40,279 nt of DNA, taken from Bacillota bacterium (GTDB taxonomy: Bacteria; Bacillota; Clostridia; Christensenellales; UBA1242). The notes under the pieces are model-generated. The model was not told the origin of the DNA, searched no databases, and worked only from the letters and a program-made list of their open reading frames with translations. This document shows positions 15,135 through 23,682 of the stretch, in pieces (the stretch's first letter is position 1; each line of letters begins with the position of its first letter). The translations under genes were made by a program, and so were the position numbers. The stretch is taken from the NCBI GenBank assembly GCA_009780375.1, contig WRAD01000007.1, positions 1 to 40,279 of the forward strand, in the 5' to 3' direction.

Positions 15135-15163
15135 AGTCTATCATGCAATGATATATAAAACAA
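15135..15163 (-). promoter_or_regulatory. Promoter of the folC-recX-acpS operon
   Basis: On the minus strand: TTGTTT (15158-15163), a 17-nt spacer, TAGACT (15135-15140), then 6 nt to the ATG at 15128. Confidence 0.5.
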
Positions 15164-15207
15164 ATCTGTAATCTCTATAGGACATATAGTTATAATTATT
15201 ATTGAAT

Positions 15208-15573
15208 TCACGCATGAAATATCTTCATGTTAAGCAAAAATGAAATTGCTTGGATAAGAAAACTTAACTTGTAATTTACATCTTTTGGTGTGCATTCAAT
15301 TTGGATACTGTTACCAAATTTTGTGCATCCATATTGACGTAATATTGCAACGATATTTTTGATAACATCTGGTTCGCCAAGTTCAAAAAATTTATCAAGT
15401 TCATCCATTGTCGCACCTTCGTCACTTAGAACAAAGCCTCCACCGCGTTGAAGGAGGTAAACTTCGTACATTCCACCCTCGATTTTGTACATAGGAAAAT
15501 TAATCGCATATCTGCCATCGCCTGTGTCAACGACTTTTATTCGTTTCTTAAAAAAATCTTCTAACTCTTGCAT
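15208..15573 (-). CDS. DUF1828-like small protein
   Basis: A 121-residue soluble protein. GRYAINFPMYKIEGGMYEVYL, then GGFVLSDEGATMDELDKFFEL and a C-terminal helix with SFLIQAISFLL resemble the DUF1828 pattern (L-[ST]-D-x-G, helix, Q-A at the end). DUF1828 proteins are often found in mobile or defence-linked contexts, but no function is established. There is no signal peptide. AGTAGGA lies directly before the ATG. It sits about 90 nt downstream of tadA on the same strand. The family assignment is by eye and moderate. Confidence 0.55.
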   Translation of the reverse strand: MQELEDFFKKRIKVVDTGDGRYAINFPMYKIEGGMYEVYLLQRGGGFVLSDEGATMDELDKFFELGEPDVIKNIVAILRQYGCTKFGNSIQIECTPKDVNYKLSFLIQAISFLLNMKIFHA

Positions 15574-15664
15574 TCCTACTTATTCTATACCAAAAACTCG
15601 ATAAATGTCAATCGTTGACAGACATTTTGTTGCATCGGAATTTGTATATTCACAAGTTACCAAA

Positions 15665-16312
15665 TTATCCAACTTCACCATCACTGTCTTCGGGGTCATC
15701 TTTATCACTTGCAGGCATAATTTTTGTCGGCATCGCAACCTTGGTTTTTTCGATTGAACCTGGGGTTGTCTTGTTATCTCCATTTCTTGCACCTTTAAAA
15801 AAGTCTTTTAAAATTGCCGAACATTCTTCATTGTGCATAACCTCAACTTCTGTGGTCCAATTTAATGTATTGTTTTTGTAAACGTCTAAACTGCTTGATG
15901 GCTCGCCATCTTTCAATGCACCTATATAAACCTTTTTTATACGTGAATTCAAAATTCCACCTGCACACATAATACAAGGTTGCAATGTAACATACATCTC
16001 GCAATCATCAAGACGCCAACCTTTAACTTTACGGCACGCCGCCGCAATTGCAAGCATTTCTGCGTGATAAAGTGCAACTTTGCGTTTTTCACGCATATTA
16101 TAGGCCTGAGCAATTATTTTCCCATTACGAACAATGACTGCACCCACAGGGATTTCGCCCGCTTTTTGACCTTTCTTTGCCATGCAAATTGCTTTTGCCA
16201 TGAATCCTGTTGCCTTTTCATCCACACCATTACACGGTGCGTCTACAGGGCATTCGCAATCCACTTTTTCCAAATATTTCATTTCCTTTTTTGTTTTAAG
16301 TTCTTTTCCCAT
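15665..16312 (-). CDS. tadA: tRNA-specific adenosine deaminase (TadA) with extensions
   Basis: A 215-residue CDA-fold deaminase, best fitting TadA, which converts wobble A34 of tRNA-Arg(ACG) to inosine. Zinc and catalytic motifs HAE (83-85) and PCIMC (112-116) are intact, and GEIPVGAVIV and NSRIKKVYIGA match the family. TadA is normally about 150-170 residues. Here ~35 residues are added at the N-terminus with Cys19, Cys21 and Cys27, and ~50 at the C-terminus ending in an acidic run. ATG 16312 has AAGGAG 6 nt upstream; a TTG lies just before it. It is 35 nt downstream of ackA and probably co-transcribed. Confidence 0.85.
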   Translation of the reverse strand: MGKELKTKKEMKYLEKVDCECPVDAPCNGVDEKATGFMAKAICMAKKGQKAGEIPVGAVIVRNGKIIAQAYNMREKRKVALYHAEMLAIAAACRKVKGWRLDDCEMYVTLQPCIMCAGGILNSRIKKVYIGALKDGEPSSSLDVYKNNTLNWTTEVEVMHNEECSAILKDFFKGARNGDNKTTPGSIEKTKVAMPTKIMPASDKDDPEDSDGEVG

Positions 16313-16347
16313 CAATTACTCCTTAAAATACATTTAAAAATCAAAAC

Positions 16348-17532
16348 TTATTTGCCGACCAACCGACTTGTTTCAAGTGCAATTTCAAATTCTTCATTTG
16401 TACAAACAACAAAGGTTTTTACTTTTGCATCGACCGCACTTATATCTGCCGTCATATTACGCCCAAGTTTATCATTTTTATCATGATCAATATCCGCCCC
16501 AATATATCCAAATTTTTTCATGACATTTCTGCGAATTTCATTTCCATTTGTTCCAATTCCGCCTGTCCAAACGATTGCATCAACACCGCCCATAACCGCA
16601 ATATATGAACCAATGTATTTAACAAGTCTATGTTCGAACGCATCAATTGTTACAATGCAACTTTCCTTATTTGGGTCACCTTCTTTACATGCCGTTGCAT
16701 TAAGATGTCTAAAATCACTTGAGCCAGTACCACTGAGACCTTTTATACCACAATTTCCATTAAGATATGCAAGTGTTGCCTCGGCTGTAAACCCTTTGAT
16801 CCTTGAAAGATATCCAACCGCACCAGCATCAATATCTCCACAACGTGTTCCCATAATAAGGCCCTCAAGTGGGGTCATTCCCATGCTTGTTTCTACACTT
16901 TTACCTTTGTCAATTGCACATATACTTGCGCCTCCACCAAGATGCATCGCAACAATGCGTAATTCTGACAATGGTTTTCCATACATTTTTGCCGCCTCAC
17001 GTGCAACAAAAGAATAACTTGTGCCATGAAATCCATAACGACGAATGCCATGTTCCTTGTAATCACAGTAAGGTAACGCATATAAATAAGCATGAGGCGG
17101 AAGGGTGGAATGAAATGCGGTATCAAAAACAAGCACATTCGGCACATCGGGCAATGCGGTCATACACGCATGTACACCCAAAAGGTTTGCAGGATTGTGT
17201 AGTGGGGCAAAAACACTCATAGCGTCAACACCCTTTAAAACTTCGTTGGTTGCAATAACACTCTTCATGTACTTTTCACCACCATGTACGACACGATGCC
17301 CAATTCCCACAAGACCATCAACCTGGGACCCAAGGAGTTCAAACATCTTAACAACCGCCGCCTTGTGGTCACGAACATAAAAGTCTATTGCATCTGCACC
17401 ATTGTGCTCGAAAAACGATTGTTGCTCGCCAATTCGTTCAAATATTCCCTTACTTATAACATTTTTACTTTCAATTTCAATTAATTGATACCTTAGTGTG
17501 GTTGATCCACAATTTAAAACTAATATTTTCAT
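16348..17532 (-). CDS. ackA: Acetate kinase
   Basis: A 394-residue ASKHA-fold kinase making ATP and acetate from acetyl phosphate, usually the last step of fermentation. MKILVLNCGSTTLRYQLI is the N-terminal phosphate loop. GHRVVHGGEKY, FDTAFHSTLPPHAYLYALP, RRYGFHGTSYSFV and MHLGGGASICAI follow in family order, and WTGGIGTNG is near the C-terminus. The start at 17532 follows the universal N-terminus; TATACT lies 8 nt upstream and TTGCAC 16 nt further. PduL, 2.1 kb away, would supply acetyl phosphate. No phosphotransacetylase of Pta type is in the window. Confidence 0.95.
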   Translation of the reverse strand: MKILVLNCGSTTLRYQLIEIESKNVISKGIFERIGEQQSFFEHNGADAIDFYVRDHKAAVVKMFELLGSQVDGLVGIGHRVVHGGEKYMKSVIATNEVLKGVDAMSVFAPLHNPANLLGVHACMTALPDVPNVLVFDTAFHSTLPPHAYLYALPYCDYKEHGIRRYGFHGTSYSFVAREAAKMYGKPLSELRIVAMHLGGGASICAIDKGKSVETSMGMTPLEGLIMGTRCGDIDAGAVGYLSRIKGFTAEATLAYLNGNCGIKGLSGTGSSDFRHLNATACKEGDPNKESCIVTIDAFEHRLVKYIGSYIAVMGGVDAIVWTGGIGTNGNEIRRNVMKKFGYIGADIDHDKNDKLGRNMTADISAVDAKVKTFVVCTNEEFEIALETSRLVGK

Positions 17533-17760
17533 ATGCCCCCAGTATAACCCAGAAGTTACCCAGTGCAAAGAGTAATTTTTAAATGCCATCACCACATTTT
17601 TACATTGTACGTAACGTAATCAAAACATAATAAAAGCACAGCGAATATAAATCTTTAGCAGAGTCTCTCTTTTGTTAAAATGACTGAACAAATAATAAGA
17701 GTTTCTTTCGAAGGGTTATGTCTGATAAAAGACTATTAAACATGTTTTAGAGCGAAATAA
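17533..17760. other. Intergenic region upstream of ackA
   Basis: Holds the ackA promoter (TATACT at 17541-17546 on the minus strand) and a small GTCT/AGAC hairpin near 17720. No ORF, tRNA or convincing terminator is seen. Confidence 0.4.
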
Positions 17761-19587
17761 TCAATCGGTCAAATTTCTTAATTTTGAAAGCAAACTTCCT
17801 GGTCGAGCAGATTCTACCTTGCCAGATTCAGATTCTTGATGCTTAACTTCAATTCTTTCCGCATCATAAGACGAAGTAGACAAGTCTTCAAATCTAGATC
17901 TTGGCTCTTCATCTACAACAAATGCTTCTCTTATATCACCACGCATAGCTTGGTTTTTCACAACTTCAACATCTGTGCCTTTATAACTGTCAAGCATATC
18001 AAATTCAATACCACCGGACTGTTCCAATTTCCTTGCCTTTATTTTTTCAACAGGTTCTTCTACGATTGTTTCGGGCTCTGGCTTTGTTTCCATAGATTGT
18101 CTGAATTTTTGCAAACTTGTAACTTTTGCTTCTTCAAGTTTTTTGCCCTGTGCCTCAAGTTCTCTGAATTCTTCCATAGAAAGACCTGCCTCTCGTGCCG
18201 CTTCTCTGCGTTCTTTGCTTGCACGCATAGCATCAAAGAACCCAGATGTTTTTGCCGTTCTTTTTAATTCTTCACCAGTCAAATTCTTTGAATGACGATA
18301 TGAATCTCGTGCCGATTGTGCTTTAAAGTGTTTATCGGTTTTTGCCCCATCACCTTTGGTCATATAGCGTTTATTTTCAACCGTCCTGTATTGTTTTTCT
18401 TGACGCCAATAAAGATATTTTGGAAGAACAAAGATGATAACCGCCGCAATCGCCGCAAGTGTACCAAGCACAAGTAAAGTGGTTGACAGGGCAGATAAAT
18501 CACTGCGATTGTAAACAAGTGTAACGGTATTATCTAAAATAAACGTGCCCACTGCGGTTGGATTACTTTCATTCCAAACACGTAAGGTATAAACACTGTT
18601 TGAAAGCCAACTTGGGACAAACACATCAAGTGCGTTTGCACCACCTCTTGAATGAAAAATAAATGAATCCATTTCCCAGTCCGATATGCGTACCCCATTC
18701 CTGTCAACCGCAATTTGAAAATTATTTCCTATTAATTGATTAACACTGTTGATATTCCCAATTAAAAAGTTTGAACTTGTTCGAATCTCGGGTGCCATAT
18801 AACCCAAATTCATCGCACCTTCATTAGACATAACCCCAAGAGCCAGCCATTGCCCCCAATATGCTCTTGCACGAATCATATTATTTCCATCATCATCGGT
18901 AACCGAAAAATAACGAAGTTCATCTGCGTATAAAACGGGGAAGACCTGGGAAACCGGTTCATACGTGCCATAATATTCATTCCAAGACATCGCAGGAACG
19001 TGAGTTCTCATCATTTCTCCAAGCTCAGGATCAAAAACAAAAGCATTATTAAAAGGTTGCATATGTATTCCGTACGTACCTGCCGGCAAAATTTTTCTTA
19101 TTGTAAATTCTGCACTGTTACTTTGTCCGATTCTTCCAACCGAAAACCAATTGGTTTCTTCCCACCCATCTCCTAAATATCTCATGCCTGGGTTACGTCT
19201 GTTTCCTACAAATCTCGCCGCGGTAAATACAAAATAATCATTGTCAAATGTATTTGTATCAACATGGACATCACCATAAAAAAACGAACCTGCATTTCTT
19301 TTCTCCAATTCATCTATATCCGCCTGTGGTGGCCTTTGAATATATATTCCATTACGGCTTGGCATTGTAAACAACGCATCGCCCGGTAACACACCAAGAT
19401 ATGTTTCAACGGGACCACCAGAATGTTGTTCAAAACTTGTACTATCAAAAGAATTTTCAGACAGAACGGTTTGCAAAGTGTTTGCTTGAGTGATGTTACT
19501 TGCTTGAAAACCAAAAAACTGCAGCCCTCCAACAACAAGAAGTCCACAAAGAATAACTATTGCAAAAACCCCCAAAGTCTTTTTCAT
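17761..19587 (-). CDS. Large membrane protein, external domain plus charged cytoplasmic tail
   Basis: A 608-residue protein I do not recognise. There is an N-terminal signal/anchor segment (about 5-25). A ~330-residue outer domain rich in aromatic and Gly/Asn residues follows, then a transmembrane helix at about 362-388 (LLVLGTLAAIAAVIIFVLP). After it comes a ~215-residue highly charged tail with runs such as AMRASKERREAAREAGLSM, probably helical. The layout resembles the 35531-37006 protein, which also has a beta-rich ectodomain, one late membrane helix and a charged tail. Such shape suits an envelope sensor or scaffold, but nothing shows which. It is divergent from pduL. Confidence 0.7.
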   Translation of the reverse strand: MKKTLGVFAIVILCGLLVVGGLQFFGFQASNITQANTLQTVLSENSFDSTSFEQHSGGPVETYLGVLPGDALFTMPSRNGIYIQRPPQADIDELEKRNAGSFFYGDVHVDTNTFDNDYFVFTAARFVGNRRNPGMRYLGDGWEETNWFSVGRIGQSNSAEFTIRKILPAGTYGIHMQPFNNAFVFDPELGEMMRTHVPAMSWNEYYGTYEPVSQVFPVLYADELRYFSVTDDDGNNMIRARAYWGQWLALGVMSNEGAMNLGYMAPEIRTSSNFLIGNINSVNQLIGNNFQIAVDRNGVRISDWEMDSFIFHSRGGANALDVFVPSWLSNSVYTLRVWNESNPTAVGTFILDNTVTLVYNRSDLSALSTTLLVLGTLAAIAAVIIFVLPKYLYWRQEKQYRTVENKRYMTKGDGAKTDKHFKAQSARDSYRHSKNLTGEELKRTAKTSGFFDAMRASKERREAAREAGLSMEEFRELEAQGKKLEEAKVTSLQKFRQSMETKPEPETIVEEPVEKIKARKLEQSGGIEFDMLDSYKGTDVEVVKNQAMRGDIREAFVVDEEPRSRFEDLSTSSYDAERIEVKHQESESGKVESARPGSLLSKLRNLTD

Positions 19588-19663
19588 CCGTATGGTACTA
19601 GTATACCTAAAAAATCAAAGAAAATAAAACAGAAATTACAGATTTATATGATACAATCGTTTC

Positions 19664-20251
19664 ATGAAAAAGATTGAAATTATGTGCGAAGTATCTGCCC
19701 GTCATGTTCACTTATCACAAAAACACCTAGAAGAACTTTTTGGCAAAGATGCCGAGTTAGGTGTTGTCAAAACACTTTCTCAACGTACCGATTTTATCTC
19801 TGACAAGAGGGTAGACCTTGTTACCGAAAAAACCACTCTCAAAAATGTTGCGGTCTTAGGTCCGGTGCGTTCGAATACGCAAGTTGAAATATCTCGTACT
19901 GATTCATTTGCAATAGGGCTTAAAAATGTACCACTGCGTCTAAGTGGTGATTTAATTGATACACCAGGCATAACGCTTCAAAGTGGCGATAAACAAATCA
20001 AAATTGACAACGGGGTAATCATTGCTCGCCGCCATGCACATTTAAGTGAAGAATTTGCAAAAGAACATAACATAGCTGACAAGCAACTTATTGCCGTGGA
20101 AATTGATGGCGACCGTGGAGGTATCCTTAATAATCTCATCGCCCGAGTAAGTACAAAATTTGTTCCCGCAATCCATATAGACACCGACGAAGCAAATGCA
20201 CTTGGTTTTTCTGGTGGTAATGTTAAAATTCTAATAGAAAACCTGAATTAA
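19664..20251 (+). CDS. pduL: Phosphate propanoyltransferase / phosphotransacylase PduL
   Basis: A 195-residue PduL-type enzyme that interconverts acyl-CoA and acyl phosphate. The two zinc-binding His clusters are visible: VSARHVHLS (10-18) and IIARRHAHLSEE (about 120-131). VLGPVRSNTQVEISRTDSFA and VPLRLSGDLIDTPG are family blocks. No encapsulation peptide is seen at the N-terminus, so it is a free cytoplasmic form, likely acting with AckA for acetate formation in place of Pta. TACAAT (19652-19657) is 6 nt before the ATG with no Shine-Dalgarno. Confidence 0.92.
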   Translation: MKKIEIMCEVSARHVHLSQKHLEELFGKDAELGVVKTLSQRTDFISDKRVDLVTEKTTLKNVAVLGPVRSNTQVEISRTDSFAIGLKNVPLRLSGDLIDTPGITLQSGDKQIKIDNGVIIARRHAHLSEEFAKEHNIADKQLIAVEIDGDRGGILNNLIARVSTKFVPAIHIDTDEANALGFSGGNVKILIENLN

Positions 20252-20272
20252 TATCTAGCATGAATTTGTTTT

Positions 20273-20305
20273 AAAAAAGTGACCGCTTAATGCGACCACT
20301 TTTTT
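20273..20305. terminator. Bidirectional terminator between pduL and the small minus-strand gene
   Basis: AAAAAAGTG (20273-20281) pairs with CACTTTTTT (20297-20305), with inner CGC/GCG across a small internal loop. T-runs in both orientations suit two convergent genes. Confidence 0.75.
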
Positions 20306-20311
20306 AGGTTA

Positions 20312-20605
20312 CTACGCAACTTCATCTTCAATTTCGTTGGTATCGATGTTGAAATCCTCAATGGTTGGACCAAAAACTTTTATCGAAATACCACCAGGAT
20401 ATTTTTCAGTAAGTTCCAGGATTTCTTTTAAGGGCTTAGTATAATTCTTTGCCATGCAAGTTGTCGAAGCGGCATATTTGCCATTTCTATTGTCGTCTGG
20501 CCAAATGCGAATTCTTACTTCTGCATTTGTAGCAAGCTTGTGTTCTTCAATAAACTTGCCTGTCTGTGCGGCTACCTTTAAGCATTTTTCCTTAAGAGTC
20601 ATCAT
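20312..20605 (-). CDS. Small conserved-looking protein of unknown function
   Basis: A 97-residue acidic soluble protein with an apparent helix-strand-helix-strand order. It has VRIRIWPDDNRNGKYAAST in the first half and KPLKEILELTEKYPGGISIK in the second. I considered an HPr-like fold, but the His and Ser phosphorylation motifs of HPr are missing, so I leave it unnamed. AAAGGAAG precedes two adjacent ATG codons (20605 and 20602); either may be used. It ends at the shared terminator with pduL. Confidence 0.6.
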   Translation of the reverse strand: MMTLKEKCLKVAAQTGKFIEEHKLATNAEVRIRIWPDDNRNGKYAASTTCMAKNYTKPLKEILELTEKYPGGISIKVFGPTIEDFNIDTNEIEDEVA

Positions 20606-20704
20606 TGCACTCTTCCTTTCATTAATCCCTTAGTAGGGTGAATATTGAACGTTCCATTCTATCAAATATCAAGATTATTGTCAACATCGTGTTATAATAA
20701 ATAC

Positions 20705-21601
20705 ATGAACATAACCGCCGAAATAACAAGCGTTTCTAAAAAAGGCTTTCACGCCAACACAGGTACAATCAAAAAACCACAAATCCATTTTTGTATAACC
20801 AATAATTCTTTTGTTAGTGACGAACTTCCGGTTGTTGGCGACATTGTAACTCTTGAACAGCGTGATGACAAATATATTATCATTGAAGTTCAATCTCGTA
20901 AAAATTTCCTTGGTCGCTTTGATCATGCCAAACAAAAATACCAAGGCTTTGCCGCAAATTTAGATACAATTTTTGTGGTGACCGCCGCAAATAAAGAATT
21001 TTCCCAAAATCGCATTCGCAGATTTTTATTGCTAAGCGGCGGTCAAGATATCCGTAAAGTAATCGTTCTTACAAAGATTGATCAATTAAAAGCAAAAGAA
21101 CTTGTCAAGTTCAAGAATGTTTTACAAAAAGAATTCCCAATGGTTGAGCACACATATATTAACGCCCTTGATAAGGACCAGGTTCTCACTTTGCTAAATC
21201 ACGTAAAGAAAAAAGGCAGTATGATTCTGCTTGGAAGCAGTGGTGTAGGAAAGAGTACAATCACAAATACGCTTTGTGATCTGGATCTGAAAACAAAAGA
21301 AACAATCCAAGGCGGACGTTTTGCAGATAAGGGAAAACACACCACAAGTTCCCGCAATATGTATTACACAAAATCAAGTCATAAAATTATAGATATACCA
21401 GGCATCAAAATAGTTGGACTTGAACGCGAAACAATTTTGCAAAGCGAAATATTTTCCAGCATAACAACGTTGGCCGCTAAATGCAAATTTACAAACTGTG
21501 CCCATCAAACTGAACCAGGCTGTGCGATTAAAAATGCAATAGAAAATGGCACGCTTTCACGTGCCGAACTTGATGCTTATTTACAGGTCATGAATGAATA
21601 A
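20705..21601 (+). CDS. rsgA: Ribosome small-subunit-dependent GTPase A
   Basis: A 298-residue circularly permuted GTPase that acts in late 30S maturation. An N-terminal OB-like domain is followed by G4 TKID (123-126), G1 GSSGVGKS (177-184), G3 DIPG (230-233) and the C-terminal zinc motif Cys260, Cys265, His267, Cys273. The start at 20705 was chosen because TATAAT (20693-20698) lies 6 nt upstream; a TTG-initiated frame from 20645 would run through this promoter. No Shine-Dalgarno is present. Confidence 0.94.
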   Translation: MNITAEITSVSKKGFHANTGTIKKPQIHFCITNNSFVSDELPVVGDIVTLEQRDDKYIIIEVQSRKNFLGRFDHAKQKYQGFAANLDTIFVVTAANKEFSQNRIRRFLLLSGGQDIRKVIVLTKIDQLKAKELVKFKNVLQKEFPMVEHTYINALDKDQVLTLLNHVKKKGSMILLGSSGVGKSTITNTLCDLDLKTKETIQGGRFADKGKHTTSSRNMYYTKSSHKIIDIPGIKIVGLERETILQSEIFSSITTLAAKCKFTNCAHQTEPGCAIKNAIENGTLSRAELDAYLQVMNE

Positions 21602-22897
21602 TTAATCTTCTTTCTTGAAAAGTACTACTTCTGTTATTTCCTCACTTTCATCCTCTTGTGAAGGAATTTCTGGTATCCATGGTGATTCAAAGTATCCTGG
21701 AACATTGCTAAAATGAAAAGTATTTGTTGTATCAACTCTTGTATTTGCATCAACAAAGTCGTGTGCATCATAACGACTTAATGTTCTGTAACTTACAAGA
21801 TTCATATTTTGGTCAATAGTAAATGTTAAACCAAGTTCATGATAAGTCATATCATTAAGTCCACCGGCACGTATAACTTCGTATCTGTTTACTGCACCCG
21901 CGGCACCGGCATCCATAATGAATGTAAATGAAAAATGACCTGATTCTTTATCGAATGAAAGGGCATGTCTGTTCATAGTAATATTCGCTTGTGTTGTTCC
22001 TGATGAAAAATGTGCAATTGTCATTGACTCTGCGTCACTTATTGTATCTTCATTAACAATATAAGTAAGAAAACCATACGGGGCAAGTTGTCTGTGTCCA
22101 CTTCCTTCAATGTTAAGCCATTCATCCATTGATTGAACATTTATGTTTCCTCCGAATGTAACTGCATCAAGTTGTTGATTAATTGATGTCGCACGTTGGC
22201 TTTGTATTGTGTCTGATTCTGCATCAAAGAAAACTCTGTCACCACGTGTCGCCGCAGAAATAGCAGGACCATTTCCAAGTAGAAGATTTCCGCCACCGCT
22301 TCTCGCGTGTGAAAGTGTTTCTTTGTATGAATTTACAACATTACCTTGTTCATCAAAATTCATAATTGTTTTTCCAAAAACCTCCAAACGCATGTGTACC
22401 ATTAATGCATTGACTCTTGTTGAACCTGAAGAAGTAATCTTAACCGAGCGGTAGCCAGCAGCATTTTCAAGTGCGGCCTCTAAAAGTCCAAGTTCTGTAA
22501 TTATTCCGACATGTTCTGAACTCTCAAAATAATCTTCTTCATCAAAATGTGCAATGATTGAATATGTAATCACACCTGCACCATGTGTAACAAGATAAGT
22601 TGGATAGAAAAGCTCAACTTTGTTATCAATATCATCCACATCTTCACAAAAAGATTCAAAAGTATAAACAAGCGTAAAACTGTCTACATTTGCAATTTCA
22701 TCCCAAGAAAGCAAAGCCCCAGAAAGCACAGCATTGAATACAGGGTCAGGGGTAGGCAAACTGGGCCCACCTATATCGGTATCATTATCTTTATCACTCT
22801 CGCTTGTAGTACTGCTGCTGCATCCAACAAAAAGTGGCACAGACACCGAAGCAATGAACAAGAACACCAAGAAAAAAGATGTTAAAAGTTTTTTCAT
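21602..22897 (-). CDS. Lipoprotein of unknown function
   Basis: A 431-residue exported lipoprotein with signal peptide and lipobox LFVGC (Cys26), followed by a Ser/Asp-rich linker. Residues ~50-130 could form a fibronectin III-like sandwich (NAVLSGALLSWDEIANVDSF, then VVTYSI-like strands). The remaining ~300 residues are beta-rich and may be a lipid- or ligand-binding fold, but I do not recognise them. The tail is acidic. AAGGAG lies 8 nt before the ATG. It abuts rsgA convergently, with stop codons touching and no terminator visible. Confidence 0.75.
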   Translation of the reverse strand: MKKLLTSFFLVFLFIASVSVPLFVGCSSSTTSESDKDNDTDIGGPSLPTPDPVFNAVLSGALLSWDEIANVDSFTLVYTFESFCEDVDDIDNKVELFYPTYLVTHGAGVITYSIIAHFDEEDYFESSEHVGIITELGLLEAALENAAGYRSVKITSSGSTRVNALMVHMRLEVFGKTIMNFDEQGNVVNSYKETLSHARSGGGNLLLGNGPAISAATRGDRVFFDAESDTIQSQRATSINQQLDAVTFGGNINVQSMDEWLNIEGSGHRQLAPYGFLTYIVNEDTISDAESMTIAHFSSGTTQANITMNRHALSFDKESGHFSFTFIMDAGAAGAVNRYEVIRAGGLNDMTYHELGLTFTIDQNMNLVSYRTLSRYDAHDFVDANTRVDTTNTFHFSNVPGYFESPWIPEIPSQEDESEEITEVVLFKKED

Positions 22898-23089
22898 AAT
22901 TAATTCTCCTTAAAAATATTTCAAGGCGAAAAACTCGGTCAAATTAAATATTTGAAATGATATATCAAACATGACGAGCAATTCGCCAATGTGTTATATG
23001 TATATATTTAAAGAGAACGAAAAAAACATTCTCTAATACAGAATTATATTCAAATTTATTTTATAAGTCAACTAAAAAAGATAAAGTAT
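22898..23089. other. AT-rich intergenic region
   Basis: Contains the leader of the minus-strand lipoprotein gene (ribosome site AAGGAG) and a candidate TTGACC on the minus strand without a good -10 box. Nothing else is recognised. Confidence 0.35.
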
Positions 23090-23119
23090 TTGACAAGCCC
23101 TGCAAACATACTATATAAT
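23090..23119 (+). promoter_or_regulatory. tRNA-Pro promoter
   Basis: TTGACA (23090-23095), an 18-nt spacer and TATAAT (23114-23119), 9 nt before the first base of the mature tRNA. Confidence 0.8.
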
Positions 23120-23128
23120 AATTGTTAT

Positions 23129-23204
23129 CGGGGCGTGGCGCAGATGGTAGCGCGCTTGATTTGGGATCAAGAGGTCGCACGTTCGAATCGTGTCGCCCCG
23201 ACCA
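23129..23204 (+). tRNA. tRNA-Pro(UGG)
   Basis: A 76-nt cloverleaf. Acceptor CGGGGCG pairs with CGCCCCG; the anticodon stem is CTTGA/TCAAG with loop TTTGGGA and anticodon TGG; the T loop is GTTCGAATC. Discriminator A and CCA (23202-23204) are encoded in the gene. It reads CCA and, by wobble, other CCN proline codons. It has its own promoter and terminator. Confidence 0.97.
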
Positions 23205-23206
23205 TT

Positions 23207-23231
23207 AACCACCATAATACGGTGGTTTTTT
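23207..23231 (+). terminator. tRNA-Pro terminator
   Basis: AACCACC (23207-23213) pairs with GGTGGTT (23221-23227) around a 7-nt loop, followed by a T-run. Confidence 0.85.
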
Positions 23232-23358
23232 GTTGCCAAGGAATAATACATTCTTGCCTTGTCTTGATATTGTGATAAATGGAAAAACAGTTTTTAATAT
23301 AGCAAAATTTGCGATACTAAAATTGTAATTTATTTTAAATTATATGCTACATTTATTT

Positions 23359-23682
23359 ATGATTGAACAAAAGATAAGAAAAAGGATGATAGTTATACGT
23401 AAAATAGCGGGGCTTAGTGCACGACAACTAAGTCTTAGAATAAGTTGTGCAGAAGGGTATATAAACAAATTTGAAAATGGACAAAGTTTTGTGTCAATGG
23501 ATAATTTGGAATCAATGTTAAAGGCATGTGATTCAAGTTTCGAAGAACTTTTTAGTGAAAATTTTGAGAGTTACAGAAAAGATAAACAAATATACAGCAA
23601 GATACGAGAAGTAACTCCAGAAGACAAAGACCCGCTTTTAACATTGTTGGTGGCTATGGAAAAGTTAGAGAATAGCGGCTAA
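23359..23682 (+). CDS. XRE-family helix-turn-helix regulator
   Basis: A 107-residue protein with an N-terminal Cro/CI-type HTH (about residues 3-60). [20 protein letters not shown] leads into the recognition helix around [13 protein letters not shown], then [19 protein letters not shown]. The ~45-residue charged tail has no known domain. An ATG at 23344 overlaps a TATGCT -10 box, so ATG 23359 is preferred. It ends 4 nt inside the convergent trpB gene. Its targets are unknown; regulation of trpB is possible but not shown. Confidence 0.78.
   Translation: MIEQKIRKRMIVIRKIAGLSARQLSLRISCAEGYINKFENGQSFVSMDNLESMLKACDSSFEELFSENFESYRKDKQIYSKIREVTPEDKDPLLTLLVAMEKLENSG

Noticed and set aside
16520..17017. 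165-codon + strand frame opposite ackA
   Set aside because: Antisense shadow of a well-conserved gene with full AckA motifs on the other strand.
20312..20605. HPr phosphocarrier protein
   Set aside because: Length is similar but the phosphorylatable His motif and the Ser46 region of HPr are absent.
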